64,000 nt of DNA, taken from an uncultured Anaerolineae bacterium. Lineage in GTDB: Bacteria; Chloroflexota; Anaerolineae; Promineifilales; Promineifilaceae. Position numbers and translations under genes: made by a program. Positions 38,718-48,816 of the stretch are shown here, piece after piece. The stretch spans positions 26,061 to 90,060 of the forward strand of contig CALEAD010000079.1 of NCBI GenBank assembly GCA_937943625.1. Reading direction: 5' to 3'. A model generated the notes under the pieces. That model saw only the letters and a program-made list of their open reading frames with translations, searched no databases and was not told the origin of the DNA. The first letter of the stretch is position 1. Every line of letters starts with the position of its first letter.

Positions 38718-41678
38718 GTGATTGAAAACGACGACCTGCTCTGGCGACAGCTAAAGACCATCCCCGCCTTTCGCGCCCTGCTGCGGGCAATAGAGTCACG
38801 CTTCTACCGCCACCTGGAGCTGCCGGGGCCGGTGCTGGATGTGGGCTGTGGCGACGGACACTTTGCCCAGATGACTTTTGACCACCCCCTGGACGTGGGC
38901 ATTGACCCCTGGTGGGGACCGCTGCGTAAGGCGCAGCGCAGCGGCGCGTATCGCCTGGTGCTGCAAGGGCTGGGCGACCGGCTGCCCTTCCCCGACCACA
39001 CCTTTGCCAGCGTCATCAGCAACTCCGTGCTAGAACACATTCCCGACGTGCAACCAGTCCTCAACGAGATTAGCCGCGTGCTGAAGCCCAACGGCCGTCT
39101 CGTCATCACCATGCCCAGCCACTACTTTACGCAAAACCTGGGTGGCGCCGCTTTCTGCAACAGCCTGGGCCTGCCAGAGCTGGCCGACCGCTATCGTTGG
39201 CTCTTCAACCGCATTGCCCGCCACGCACATACCGACACCGCCGAAGTATGGGCACAACGGCTGGCCCAGGCGGGCTTTGTGGTCGAGCGCTGGCAGTATT
39301 ATTTTTCGCCAGGGGCGCTGCGGGCGCTGGAGTGGGGACACGCCCAGGGGCTGCCCGCTGCGGTGTTGCACGCGCTGACCGGCCACTGGATTGTTGCTCC
39401 CTGGGAGAGCAGCCTGCGCCGCACGGAACAATGGCTACGGCCGTTCTTCCACGAAGAAGCGCCAGAAAATGGGGCATACGTGCTGTTTGTGGCGCGCAAA
39501 GCGGCCGATGGGCCGGTAGAGGTGAACCTGCCGGCCGCACGGCCGTTTACCCTGGCAGAGCTGGAGCAGGAGATAGCACAAGAGCAAGAGACAGGGCGGA
39601 AAATAGAGATAGCACCGGAGCCAGAGAGAGGGCAGGAGTATGAAACAGCAATAGAGATCGAGCAAGCAACAGCGTTAGAGACAAAGCGGGAGGCGGGACG
39701 GGCGCTAGCACGAGAGCAAACGGAAGAGAAGGCTGAAAGGCAAAGACAAACAGCAGGGATGGTTGGGGTGGCGTTGTTGGCGCTGCTGTTTGCCACGCTG
39801 GGGGTGTTGAATCTGCATGGGGGGGAGGCAAACTGGCGTGGCGCGCTGACGCAGTTCGCGCTGAGTGCGCTCTTTTTGTGGCTGCTGCAGCGCTGGCAAG
39901 GGGAAGAGAACAGCCATTTCCGCGCCCGTTTCCATTTGCCCAGGCTGCCGCACCTGCCGCGCCAATGGCTGCTGCTGTTACCAGCCCTGCTGCTTTCGAC
40001 CCTTTCCTTCAGCAGCTCAGGCGCACAACGGCCATTGCTGGCGCTGGTGTTCTGGGTGGCTGCGGCCGGGCTCGCGCTTTATGCTCTCTGGCCACCTGCC
40101 CCAGGCGCGCCTGCCCAACCTGCCCCAGACCTGTCCGACAGCAGCCTCATCGCCCTGGCACTGTTTGTGCTGGCGCTGCTGTTGCGCACCATTAATCTGA
40201 CGGGGCTGCCCTTCATCATCAACGGCATAGAGGCCCTGCAAGGATTGGAAGGATTGCGCGCCGCACGAGGGGAATGGGGCACAATTTTTGGCAGTAGCTG
40301 GCAGGGCAACCCCGCTTTGCCCTACTTTCTGCTCGCCCTGCCGCTGGAGCTGTTTGGGCCAACGGCCGTTTCTGTGCGACTGCTTTCGCCACTGGTGGGC
40401 GCACTGACGGTTGTGGCCACCTTTTGGCTGGGGCAAATGGTATGGGGACGCCAGGTAGGGCTGGCAGCGGCTTTGCTGCTGCTGGGCAGCCATTGGCATT
40501 TGCACTACAGCCGCCTGGGGCTAACCGTCATCTGGGAACCGTTGTGGGCGCTGCTGGCAGTGACCCTGGTAAGCGCGGCCTGGCAGAAGCAGCAAGATGG
40601 CAAGGCGTGGCTATTGGCCGGAACGGCCGTTGGCCTAAGCATGAACTTTATGCGCCACCCATTGCTATTACCCTTATTGTTGCTGCTGGCGCTGGCGCTG
40701 GCAGCGCTAACAGCACGCCCGGCCCTGCGCGCGCAAGGGCGCAACCTGGCGGCAGCCCTACTGCTGGCGCTGGTCATCGCCCTACCGCAGTTGCTACACC
40801 AGCGTAGCCTGCCTCTTTCCACCTGGCGACAAGACAGCATTCTCAACCCGCAGACAAACTGGCTGGCGCAAGAAGCAGCGCGCACCGGGCAAACAGAAAC
40901 GGCCGTCATGCAGCAACAGCTTTGGCAAGGGATGCTGGCGCTCAACGCCCCGCGTGATAACAGCCTCTCTTACCGCGCGCAAAGCAGCTTGCTGGGATTT
41001 GGCGCCGCGCTGCTGCTGGCGCTAGGAGTGCTAACGGCCGTGCTCAGCCTGCCAGACGCGCGCGCGCTGCTGCTGTTGTTGTGGCTAGGCGCAGGCCTAC
41101 TGGGCGAAGCGGCGCTGTTGCCCAACCCACCGCAAAGTGACCGGCTCCTGCTGCTGACTCCAACGCTGGCGCTACTAGGCGGGCTGGGGCTGGCAAAATG
41201 GCTCGCCATACTGCACAAAGCAAACGTCTTCAACGGCCGTTGGGCAACAATGCTGCTTATTGCCATCGCCACGTTGTTTACCGCCGGTGAGATAGGGTAT
41301 TATTATGGACGATATCCCAGTGAGAACAGCTTTGCCGACCGCAACACCGAAATTGCTCACCGCATCGCCGATTATCTGAACACACTGGATGGGAGCTGGA
41401 GCGTTTACTTTTATGGCCCACCCTCCATGTACGTGGATTTTCCCACTATTCCCTTTCTGGCGCGCTCCTTCCAAAAGGGCCAAAATTTATTTGACGTCGT
41501 GCCCACAGAGCAAGCATTCTTGCCCGTTGCCAATACGACCAATGTGGCGCTGCTCTTTTTGCCAGAGCGCGCCGCGGAAGCCACCGCCCTGCAAACCATG
41601 TACCCTGGCGGGCAATGGCGTGTGTTTAGCGGCCGCTTTGCCGACCCATTGTTTTACAGTTTAGAAATCAGGGAGTGA
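38718..41678 (+). CDS. Fusion: SAM-dependent methyltransferase + Glu/Gln-rich linker + GT39-like multi-TM glycosyltransferase
   Basis: GPVLDVGCGDGHFAQMTFDHPLDVGIDPWWGPL (MTase); EQEIAQEQETGRKIEIAPEPERGQEYETAIEIEQ (linker); LLLRTINLTGLPFIINGIEALQGLEGLRAARGEWGTIFGSSWQGNPALPYFLLALPLELFGPTAVSVRLLSPLVGALTVVATFWLG (GT39-like). Confidence 0.8.
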   Translation: MIENDDLLWRQLKTIPAFRALLRAIESRFYRHLELPGPVLDVGCGDGHFAQMTFDHPLDVGIDPWWGPLRKAQRSGAYRLVLQGLGDRLPFPDHTFASVISNSVLEHIPDVQPVLNEISRVLKPNGRLVITMPSHYFTQNLGGAAFCNSLGLPELADRYRWLFNRIARHAHTDTAEVWAQRLAQAGFVVERWQYYFSPGALRALEWGHAQGLPAAVLHALTGHWIVAPWESSLRRTEQWLRPFFHEEAPENGAYVLFVARKAADGPVEVNLPAARPFTLAELEQEIAQEQETGRKIEIAPEPERGQEYETAIEIEQATALETKREAGRALAREQTEEKAERQRQTAGMVGVALLALLFATLGVLNLHGGEANWRGALTQFALSALFLWLLQRWQGEENSHFRARFHLPRLPHLPRQWLLLLPALLLSTLSFSSSGAQRPLLALVFWVAAAGLALYALWPPAPGAPAQPAPDLSDSSLIALALFVLALLLRTINLTGLPFIINGIEALQGLEGLRAARGEWGTIFGSSWQGNPALPYFLLALPLELFGPTAVSVRLLSPLVGALTVVATFWLGQMVWGRQVGLAAALLLLGSHWHLHYSRLGLTVIWEPLWALLAVTLVSAAWQKQQDGKAWLLAGTAVGLSMNFMRHPLLLPLLLLLALALAALTARPALRAQGRNLAAALLLALVIALPQLLHQRSLPLSTWRQDSILNPQTNWLAQEAARTGQTETAVMQQQLWQGMLALNAPRDNSLSYRAQSSLLGFGAALLLALGVLTAVLSLPDARALLLLLWLGAGLLGEAALLPNPPQSDRLLLLTPTLALLGGLGLAKWLAILHKANVFNGRWATMLLIAIATLFTAGEIGYYYGRYPSENSFADRNTEIAHRIADYLNTLDGSWSVYFYGPPSMYVDFPTIPFLARSFQKGQNLFDVVPTEQAFLPVANTTNVALLFLPERAAEATALQTMYPGGQWRVFSGRFADPLFYSLEIRE

Positions 41679-41794
41679 AGTAAGTTGAAGGTTACCAGCA
41701 GTTCTCAATTTGGGCGCGGTCCATCAGGCTGTATTGACCGCCGACAATCAATCACCGACCACTCCACACGCCCTACTCCCTACTCACTAAGGCT

Positions 41795-43081
41795 ATGAAC
41801 AGTCAACCCTCTCAGCCAGAAGAATACTTCTCGCCCCCCTGGGGACGCACAATGAAGGCGACTGTGGCCATTCTTACCCTGCTGCTGGCAGCGCTGATTG
41901 CGTATCGCTTCCAGGGGCTCATTGCGCAAATAACCATTGCCGCGATTTTGGCCTACCTGCTCAATCCCATCATCAGCTTTGTAGACCAAAAGACCTCGCT
42001 CACGCGCGGCCAGGTGATTTTGATCGCTTATTTATTAACGGCCGTTGGCTTCATCTGGGCCATGATTGCCCTGGGGGTAGCCGCTTTTCAAGAATTGAGC
42101 GCGCTAATTCGCCAGGCGCCTATCCTCATTGATCAGGTCACAGATATCTTTCGGCAGCTAACCACCCGCACCGAACCAATCGAACTCGGCCCCTTTCATG
42201 TTGATCCCATCATCATTCCCTGGGATGCCATTACCACACAAATTGTGCGCCTGATCGAGCCGCTCCTGTCACGCAGCGGGCAGTTTGTGGGGCAGGCAAC
42301 AACGGCCGTTGTCTCGCTCATCGGCAACTTCATATTTATATTCGTCATCTCCATCTACATCGCCCTGGAAATTCCCAAGCTCTCTGGCTACGTGGGTGAT
42401 TTTGCCCAAACCCCAGGCTACCGCCACGATGCCGAGCGGCTGACACGCGAATTCGGCCGTGTCTGGAGTTCATACCTGCGTGGGCAAGTCATTTTGGGGC
42501 TGGTGATTGGCTTTGCCGTGTGGATAGGGCTGGCTATTTTGGGCGTGCAAAACGCCCTGGCGCTGGGCATTCTCTCAGGTTTGCTGGAGTTTATTCCCAT
42601 TTTAGGCCCCCTCATTGGCGGCGGCGCCGCCGTTGCCGTTGCCTTTTTCCAGCCGGAAAATTACCTGGGGCTAGCAAACTGGCAATACGCCCTGGCCGTG
42701 CTGGCGCTGATGATCCTAATCCAGCAACTGGAAAATAACATCCTGGTTCCACGTATTGTGGGTGACGCGTTGGACCTGCATCCGCTCATTGTGATGATTG
42801 CTGTGTTCATGGGCGGCTCGTTAGCAGGCATTTTAGGGGCGATCCTGGCCGCACCGATCGTGGCGACGCTAAAGCTGTTGGGCATTTACGGCTGGCGCAA
42901 GATGTTTGATCTGCCCCCTTTCCCCACGCCAGAAAAAGAGGCGCCACCACCTGAATCTGCGTTTACGCAGCAATTGACCGACTGGCTGGCGTGGGTACGT
43001 CAGCGCCTGCATAGCCGACGCAACACAGAGACAGAAACCCCACCCGTTCAAGAGGGGGCTGATTTGGAGATTAGAGATTAA
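41795..43081 (+). CDS. AI-2E family transporter (PerM-like)
   Basis: FQGLIAQITIAAILAYLLNPIISFVDQ...GLLEFIPILGPLIGGGAAVAVAFF...PRIVGDALDLHPLIVMIAVFMGGSLAGILGAILAAPIVATLKLL. Confidence 0.92.
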   Translation: MNSQPSQPEEYFSPPWGRTMKATVAILTLLLAALIAYRFQGLIAQITIAAILAYLLNPIISFVDQKTSLTRGQVILIAYLLTAVGFIWAMIALGVAAFQELSALIRQAPILIDQVTDIFRQLTTRTEPIELGPFHVDPIIIPWDAITTQIVRLIEPLLSRSGQFVGQATTAVVSLIGNFIFIFVISIYIALEIPKLSGYVGDFAQTPGYRHDAERLTREFGRVWSSYLRGQVILGLVIGFAVWIGLAILGVQNALALGILSGLLEFIPILGPLIGGGAAVAVAFFQPENYLGLANWQYALAVLALMILIQQLENNILVPRIVGDALDLHPLIVMIAVFMGGSLAGILGAILAAPIVATLKLLGIYGWRKMFDLPPFPTPEKEAPPPESAFTQQLTDWLAWVRQRLHSRRNTETETPPVQEGADLEIRD

Positions 43082-43108
43082 AGATTAGAAACTGGAGACA
43101 ACCAATTT

Positions 43109-43236
43109 GGGCACGATTCAAGCAATCTTTACAACTGGACACTGGCAATTTTGCCAATGATGGGCACTCTTCTGTCGGCCGTCTGCGGTCAGAGATTTGG
43201 TAAAGCACTGTTTCCGGAGAAGATGAACCATGCCCC
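43109..43236. repeat. MITE-like element, copy 5 (both ends present)
   Basis: gggcacgattcaagcaatctttacaact...gtcggccgtctgcggtc...ggtaaagcactgtttccggagaagatgaaccatgcccc. Confidence 0.75.
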
Positions 43237-43267
43237 AAGTGCCAATCCCTAATCTCTCCCTTTAATA

Positions 43268-44488
43268 ATGAAGATGGGTTCAGAAGCGTTGCGTGAAGCG
43301 ATTACGGCCGTTCAGGCAGGCAACCGCGCGCAGGCCAGGGCATTGCTGCTGGCGCTGCTGGAACAAGAACCGCACAACGAAATGGCCTGGCTGTGGCTCA
43401 GCGATGTGCTAGAAGAGCCAAAAGAGCGCATAGTTGCCCTGGAAAACGCCCTGGCGATTAATCCGCAGCGGGTGCAAACCCGCCGGCGCCTGGCCCAGGT
43501 GCGCCAACTGGCTATCTCTGCAGATGGCCTTCAGCCAGAAACAACCGTTGGCGAAGCAGCCAGAAAAACAAGAACGCAAGATGCCAGGCAAGCCAGATAC
43601 CTGGCCCTCACCCAACAAGTGAAGCAGGCGCCCGAAGATGCCGCCGCCTGGTTTGCCCTCAGCCAGATTGTAGACAGCGTCGAAGATCAGATCATCTTCC
43701 TGGAAGAAGCAGTGGCGCAAAACCCCAATCACCGCGCCGCGCAGATCAGGCTGACCCAGCTACAGCTGGCGCGCCAGGATGAGATCGCCCTGGGTAAAGC
43801 GTATGAAGCGCACAACAAGCTCACCCAGGCGGCCCACGTTTACCGCATGGCCACACGCCACGGGGACTCTTCTGTTGAAGGCGTCATTGCCCAAAAGCGG
43901 CTGCGCGAGGTGAAGGTACAGCTTCGCGCACAGCATAGGCAACTGGCGTTCAACCCACCGCCGCTGCCCGCCGCCAATCATGCCCTGGCACAAGGACGCG
44001 CCGCAGAAGAGCGGGGGGATTGGGCACAAGCCATTGCCGCCTACATCACCGCGCTGCAAACGGCCGAAACCGCCCAAACTCGTACCCTGGCGCAGATCCG
44101 GCTGGAAACGGCCGTGCGCCAGCAAAAACTCCCGCCGATTAAACTTGCCTCGCCCACCAGCACCCTGTGGCGGTTGGGCATCGGCCCGGCGCTACTCTAT
44201 CTGATCCTGCTCACCCTGCATGGTGGGTTAAACCCGCTGCGCCTGCCCTGGCTGCTGCTAATCAGCACTCTTGGCGCTCTGGCCGGCGGGCTGCTCCTGG
44301 TCGCGGTCATGATTTTGCCACACCACATCGTGGGGAAAAGACTGCTGGGCACAGACGGCCATGCTGACGCCTTCACCCGCGCCCTTTTCAACGTGTTGGG
44401 TGCGCTGCTCATCTTGTGGCCCTTTTCCCTGTTGCTGCTAGACGCAGTGCAACGCCTGGCCGTTTACACACCGGTTATCCCGCCATAG
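43268..44488 (+). CDS. TPR-repeat membrane protein
   Basis: AVQAGNRAQARALLLALLEQEPHNEMAWLWLSDVLEEPKERIVALENALAINPQ, TPR-like units then C-terminal TM segments. Confidence 0.75.
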   Translation: MKMGSEALREAITAVQAGNRAQARALLLALLEQEPHNEMAWLWLSDVLEEPKERIVALENALAINPQRVQTRRRLAQVRQLAISADGLQPETTVGEAARKTRTQDARQARYLALTQQVKQAPEDAAAWFALSQIVDSVEDQIIFLEEAVAQNPNHRAAQIRLTQLQLARQDEIALGKAYEAHNKLTQAAHVYRMATRHGDSSVEGVIAQKRLREVKVQLRAQHRQLAFNPPPLPAANHALAQGRAAEERGDWAQAIAAYITALQTAETAQTRTLAQIRLETAVRQQKLPPIKLASPTSTLWRLGIGPALLYLILLTLHGGLNPLRLPWLLLISTLGALAGGLLLVAVMILPHHIVGKRLLGTDGHADAFTRALFNVLGALLILWPFSLLLLDAVQRLAVYTPVIPP

Positions 44489-44496
44489 GATGCGTG

Positions 44497-45192
44497 ATGA
44501 TTCCCCTCAGTGACACAGAGCCGAACCGCTACATTCGCCAGCCGTACATGGTGTTCGCCATTATCATCCTCAACATCGTGGTGATGTCATATGAATATTC
44601 CTTGCTGGCCACCAACGAGGCTGCGTTCCTTGATTTCGTCTATCGTTATGGCATGATTCCGCGCGCCATTTTGGAGCAGCGCGGTGGAGGGGCGCTTTCC
44701 GCTATCACGCAGATGTTTTTGCACGGCGGCATGTTTCACCTGTTGGGCAACATGTTGGCGCTGGCGGTATACGGCCGTCGCTTAGAAGATGCGTGCGGCC
44801 CCTGGCGTTTCCTGCTTTTTTACCTGACGACCGGTGTCCTGGCCGAAGTAATTTACATCCTGGCGCAGGCTAACCAGGAAATCCCTGGCATAGGGGCAAG
44901 CGGCGCTGTCTTTGGCGTGATGGGCGCCTATCTCATTCTTTACCCTACCGGGCGCATCCGCACGCTGGTTGTCCTGGGGTTTGTGCCCATTTTCCCCAAA
45001 ATTCGCGCCTATTGGATCATCCTGTACTTTTTTGCCGTCCAGATTATCCCGGCGCTGCAAACGCTGCTAAACGAGGCCGACTACCAGGTAGCACATTGGG
45101 CACACCTGGGTGGGTTTATCGCTTCTTTGACGGTCTTCTTTTTTTTACGTCCGGAAGCCTTTCATAGATACCAGAACGAGATGGTTCTTTGA
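44497..45192 (+). CDS. Rhomboid family intramembrane serine protease
   Basis: ITQMFLHGGMFHLLGNMLALAVYGRRLEDACGPWRFLLFYLTTGVLAEVIYIL...IPGIGASGAVFGVMGAYLILYP (GxSG), AHWAHLGGF. Confidence 0.93.
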   Translation: MIPLSDTEPNRYIRQPYMVFAIIILNIVVMSYEYSLLATNEAAFLDFVYRYGMIPRAILEQRGGGALSAITQMFLHGGMFHLLGNMLALAVYGRRLEDACGPWRFLLFYLTTGVLAEVIYILAQANQEIPGIGASGAVFGVMGAYLILYPTGRIRTLVVLGFVPIFPKIRAYWIILYFFAVQIIPALQTLLNEADYQVAHWAHLGGFIASLTVFFFLRPEAFHRYQNEMVL

Positions 45193-46384
45193 ATTGATTG
45201 GTGGATATGGGCAGGTAGACCGTCACACTACTTCCCTTACCGCGCTCGCTTTCTAAAGTGACACGGCCGTTGTGCGCTTCTACCAACATTTTTACAATAA
45301 ACAGCCCTAGCCCTTTTCCGCGCGTTTCGTTGTATTGCAACAGCGAGACATCAGCGGCCGTGTGCGCACGGTAATAAAGCTGAAAGGCGCGCGTAATTTC
45401 CTCCCGACTCATACCAATGCCGGTGTCTGTGATGCGTATCACGGCCGTTTCTCCTTCTTGCCCACTGTAAACAGAAATCTTGCCTCCCTTTGTGGTGTAC
45501 TTGATGGCATTCGTCAACAAGTTAAACAACACCTGCTGAATGCGAATGGCATCTACGTTTAACAATAGCGGTTGGGAATGCAGGTGTTGCTCAATCGTTA
45601 ACCCGCGCCCCTCCGCAAGATGCGCGACCAGGCTGGTTACCTCTTGTATGAGCGGGTTAAGATCATGTTGCGCCACTTGCAACCGCAGGCTACCCTGTTC
45701 GATTTGATCCAGGTCCAAAAAATCGTTAATCAACCAATCCATGTGGCTGGTTTGCAAGTAAATCAGCCGCAGAAATTCTTGCACCTTACCAATTGTCTCA
45801 GGCGAAAGCAGGCGCTGCGCCAGGTCACTATACGCACGAATAATCGTTAACGGCGCGCGCAGGTCATGCGCGGCCATCGAAAGGAAGAGCGTCTTCAAGC
45901 GGTCCAGACGCTGCAAATCCTGGTTCAACTGTGCCAGGCGTTCCTTCGTCAGCGCCAGTTCATTGCGATTCTGCGTCAGGCGCTGCTCTGCTTCGGCGGT
46001 ATGGGTCACGTCCTCAGCAATTAGCAACAGCCCCCTGCCTAGCTCATAATCATGTATCATCGTCATGGAAATATCGAGATACACGATTTGACCACTCAAC
46101 TGGCGCCGATGCACGCGCTCGAAAGCGAGATAGGGCAGTCGGCCGTCGAGAACGGCCGTCAGCTCCTCTTCGACGCCAACAAACTCCCACATGGTGTCCG
46201 AAAGGGGTTGGCCAAGATAGCGCTCCCCCGGCAGCGAAAGCACGGAAGCAAAATTATCCGAGGTGCGCAGTATACGGAAATCTGGCGAAACGAACGCATA
46301 GGCAATGCGATGAATAAGACCAAAAACTTTGGTGACGTGTGCGGCAAGCATAATTGAGTCTAAATCAAGGGGTGGAAGGGTCAT
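45116..46384 (-). CDS. Sensor histidine kinase (PAS-like N-terminus)
   Basis: FLSMAAHDLRAPLTIIRAYSDLAQRL, QQVLFNLLTNAIKYTTKGGKISV, RITDTGIGMSREEITRAFQLYYRAH, RGKGLGLFIVKMLVEAHNGRVTLES. Confidence 0.9.
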   Translation of the reverse strand: MTLPPLDLDSIMLAAHVTKVFGLIHRIAYAFVSPDFRILRTSDNFASVLSLPGERYLGQPLSDTMWEFVGVEEELTAVLDGRLPYLAFERVHRRQLSGQIVYLDISMTMIHDYELGRGLLLIAEDVTHTAEAEQRLTQNRNELALTKERLAQLNQDLQRLDRLKTLFLSMAAHDLRAPLTIIRAYSDLAQRLLSPETIGKVQEFLRLIYLQTSHMDWLINDFLDLDQIEQGSLRLQVAQHDLNPLIQEVTSLVAHLAEGRGLTIEQHLHSQPLLLNVDAIRIQQVLFNLLTNAIKYTTKGGKISVYSGQEGETAVIRITDTGIGMSREEITRAFQLYYRAHTAADVSLLQYNETRGKGLGLFIVKMLVEAHNGRVTLESERGKGSSVTVYLPISTNQFKEPSRSGIYERLPDVKKRRPSKKR

Positions 46385-46889
46385 AAATCGTTTCCAATCT
46401 ATCGGCAAGATAATTAAACGCTTCTTCAACCGCCTGGCCAGTTTTGGCGCTGGTGAGAAAGTATTCGGTCCGAAGCGCCTGGCTAACGGCCATGAGTTGC
46501 TCATCGTCTATCATGCGCTCGGCAACCAGGTCCGCCTTATTCCCCACCAGCAAGAGTGCAGCCTGGGGATTACTCACGCGCACCTGGTGCACGTAGCGTT
46601 GCAAGGTCTCCAGGGTATTGGGGCGCGTCAGGTCACAAACGACAATAGCGCCGGCCGTGCCGGCCAGGTAACCTGTTTCACGGTGAGAGAGCTCATTGCC
46701 ACCAACCAGGTCCCAAATCAGTAAATTCAGGGTATAGCCATCGCGGCTGAGTGTGCGCCGCGACACGGCTACGCCAATGGTGCTGAGATATTTTTCGTCG
46801 AAGCGCCCTTCAACAAAGCGACGCACCAGGCTGGTTTTGCCAACGGCAAAGTCACCCATTAAACAAATTTTCTTTTGCACAACTTTCAT
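46365..46889 (-). CDS. Small Ras/Rab-like GTPase
   Basis: KICLMGDFAVGKTSLVRRFVEGRFDEKYLSTIGV (G1), LLIWDLVGG (G3, Gly in place of catalytic Gln), LVGNKADL (G4), TSAKTG (G5). Confidence 0.92.
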   Translation of the reverse strand: MKVVQKKICLMGDFAVGKTSLVRRFVEGRFDEKYLSTIGVAVSRRTLSRDGYTLNLLIWDLVGGNELSHRETGYLAGTAGAIVVCDLTRPNTLETLQRYVHQVRVSNPQAALLLVGNKADLVAERMIDDEQLMAVSQALRTEYFLTSAKTGQAVEEAFNYLADRLETIYDPSTP

Positions 46890-46914
46890 AACTGCAAATC
46901 TCCATTGCGATGCA

Positions 46915-48639
46915 TTAACGCTGCGGCGTAGCAGAACTGGTGGCAGTGGCGGTTATGGGCAAAACGTCTGCACGAAGCGCAATCCAGGAAAAGGGAACCC
47001 ACCCGCGCTGCACACCCGGCAACCAGGGCAACGTGGACACCCATTCTACCTCAGCCCATGAGCCAGACACAGAGATAAGGGTGAGGGGCGTATCAAACTC
47101 AATTGCGGCAATAAGGCGCGCATTGACATCTGGGGCGTCGCGCACCCAGACGTTGCCCGCTGTCTGCGCCCCCGGTGGCGTAGGCGTGCTGGTTGGGGTT
47201 CCGGTGGCTGTTGGGGTAGGCGTCTGCGTCGGTGTGTGCGAAGGGGTAGGCGTATTTGAGGGTGTGAAGGTGGGCGTGGCTGTAGGCGTTGCCGTTGGCG
47301 TGGCTGTGGACGTGGGCGTGGAAGTTGAACTCGGCGTAAAGGTGGGTGTAGGGGTATAAGTGACCGTGGGGGTAAATGTAGGCGTTGGGGTCGCACTATT
47401 GGTCGCTGTCGCTGCGTAGGTCGGCGTGCTGCTGGGAAAAGCAATTGGATAAAGGGCAATGGTAAATTGCAGGTAAAAACAGGCTACGCCAAGAAAGAGG
47501 ATGCTCATCAGGGCGCCGCCAGCCAAAAAGGCTTTTTGCCCAGAGGAAAGTTTGCGCACAACGGCCGTTTCTTGCCCCCTGGCCACGCTCGTGACAAATG
47601 ACGCCAGCAGCGGCTGTAAATCTGGCAGGCTCTCTGGGTCACCCGCGTAAGCGCGCAGCGCCGACTCATAGCGCACGTGCAAGTCGTCAACCAACTGTTG
47701 CGCGCGTGCGCGAAAACCAGGCGGCTCGATGCCGCACAGCACAACCGCTACGTAGGCACTGCGCCCGTTTTGCACCAACACGCGCAAATTGCCGTATTGC
47801 AATTCGTCCAGGTTCCCTTGCCCGTCATCAGTGGGCTGAAAAGAGTCGCGCACAAAATCACGCACGGCCGTTAACATGCCGCTGATCAGGTCAGAATCGG
47901 CCGTTTGTTCCTCTGCCCCTTCATAGCGCGCCAGAAGCAGCCCAGAACCGTGCTGAATGACAAACAGCTCGCGAATCTCATACGGCAGGGCATCGCGCAG
48001 CGCCAGCTCAGCCGGCGATACCCCACGCAGGCGTGCCCGCAGCGTGCGCCAGGCTCCCTGTGGCCCAAACGTGGCGCGCAACTGCGCATCTACGTTGCGC
48101 TGCAAATCACGAAAAAAAACGGCAACCGCGCGCTGCACTGTCTCACCGATGACAGGAGAGAGCGCTTCTACCATATCCTCGCGTGACTCACGGATCTGCA
48201 CGCGAATGGCTTCCCCCATCACTGGCCCCAGCGCCTCGGCCATCTCCTCGCGGCTCTCACGAATACGGCGACTGACCAGGTTGCCAAAAACAGGCAGCAA
48301 ACGCGCCATCAACCCTTCGGAATCAAGCTGCGCCCGCTGCCGCAGCTTGGCAACTTCTAGCTCCAGTTCACGCACCCGCTCCTCGGCGTTCCGCAAAGCA
48401 CGGCGAGTCAGCTTTAATTCAGCTTCCAGGATGTCCGTATGCTGCTGCTGCGAAATCTCTTTGTCCCGAAACGCCGCGCGTAGCGCTAATACCTCTTGCT
48501 CCAGTTCGTGAATACGTTGCCGTTCTCGCCTCAGCAAAATAGATTGCACCGCAGCCAGCAGGAATTCGTCTCCATCTGGTCGCATTGGGTCTATATCGTG
48601 GGAGCTGGCATCAAGTTCTGGCACGCTTATGAAGCCCAC
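46915..48639 (-). CDS. Coiled-coil membrane protein with possible longin/roadblock-like region, TM helix, Thr/Pro-rich linker and SH3b domain
   Basis: N-term heptad-rich; [50 protein letters not shown]...[87 protein letters not shown]. Confidence 0.7.
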   Translation of the reverse strand: MGFISVPELDASSHDIDPMRPDGDEFLLAAVQSILLRRERQRIHELEQEVLALRAAFRDKEISQQQHTDILEAELKLTRRALRNAEERVRELELEVAKLRQRAQLDSEGLMARLLPVFGNLVSRRIRESREEMAEALGPVMGEAIRVQIRESREDMVEALSPVIGETVQRAVAVFFRDLQRNVDAQLRATFGPQGAWRTLRARLRGVSPAELALRDALPYEIRELFVIQHGSGLLLARYEGAEEQTADSDLISGMLTAVRDFVRDSFQPTDDGQGNLDELQYGNLRVLVQNGRSAYVAVVLCGIEPPGFRARAQQLVDDLHVRYESALRAYAGDPESLPDLQPLLASFVTSVARGQETAVVRKLSSGQKAFLAGGALMSILFLGVACFYLQFTIALYPIAFPSSTPTYAATATNSATPTPTFTPTVTYTPTPTFTPSSTSTPTSTATPTATPTATPTFTPSNTPTPSHTPTQTPTPTATGTPTSTPTPPGAQTAGNVWVRDAPDVNARLIAAIEFDTPLTLISVSGSWAEVEWVSTLPWLPGVQRGWVPFSWIALRADVLPITATATSSATPQR

Positions 48640-48653
48640 AGTAAAAAGTTAGA

Positions 48654-48790
48654 TTTATTCACGTAAGACAGTATCACAGAGAGCCACGGAGGAAGCACGG
48701 AGAGCCGTAGAAAAAATCTCTAATTTTGCTTAATCAGACTCCGTACCTTCTCCGTGTAGCTCCGTGTAATTATCCTGGAGCTGTATAGTT
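48654..48790 (-). repeat. Dispersed intergenic repeat B, copy 2
   Basis: Reverse complement contains acggagaaggtacggag...gagattttttctacggctctccgtg...gatactgtcttacgtgaataaa, matching 8817-8944. Confidence 0.7.
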
Positions 48791-48816
48791 ACAAGCGGGT
48801 TGAAACCACGCCAAAT

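Noticed and set aside
46940-47359. 139-aa Val/Gly-rich plus-strand ORF (and the similar 32046-32366 ORF)
   Set aside because: Reverse-strand shadow of Thr/Pro-rich linker repeats.
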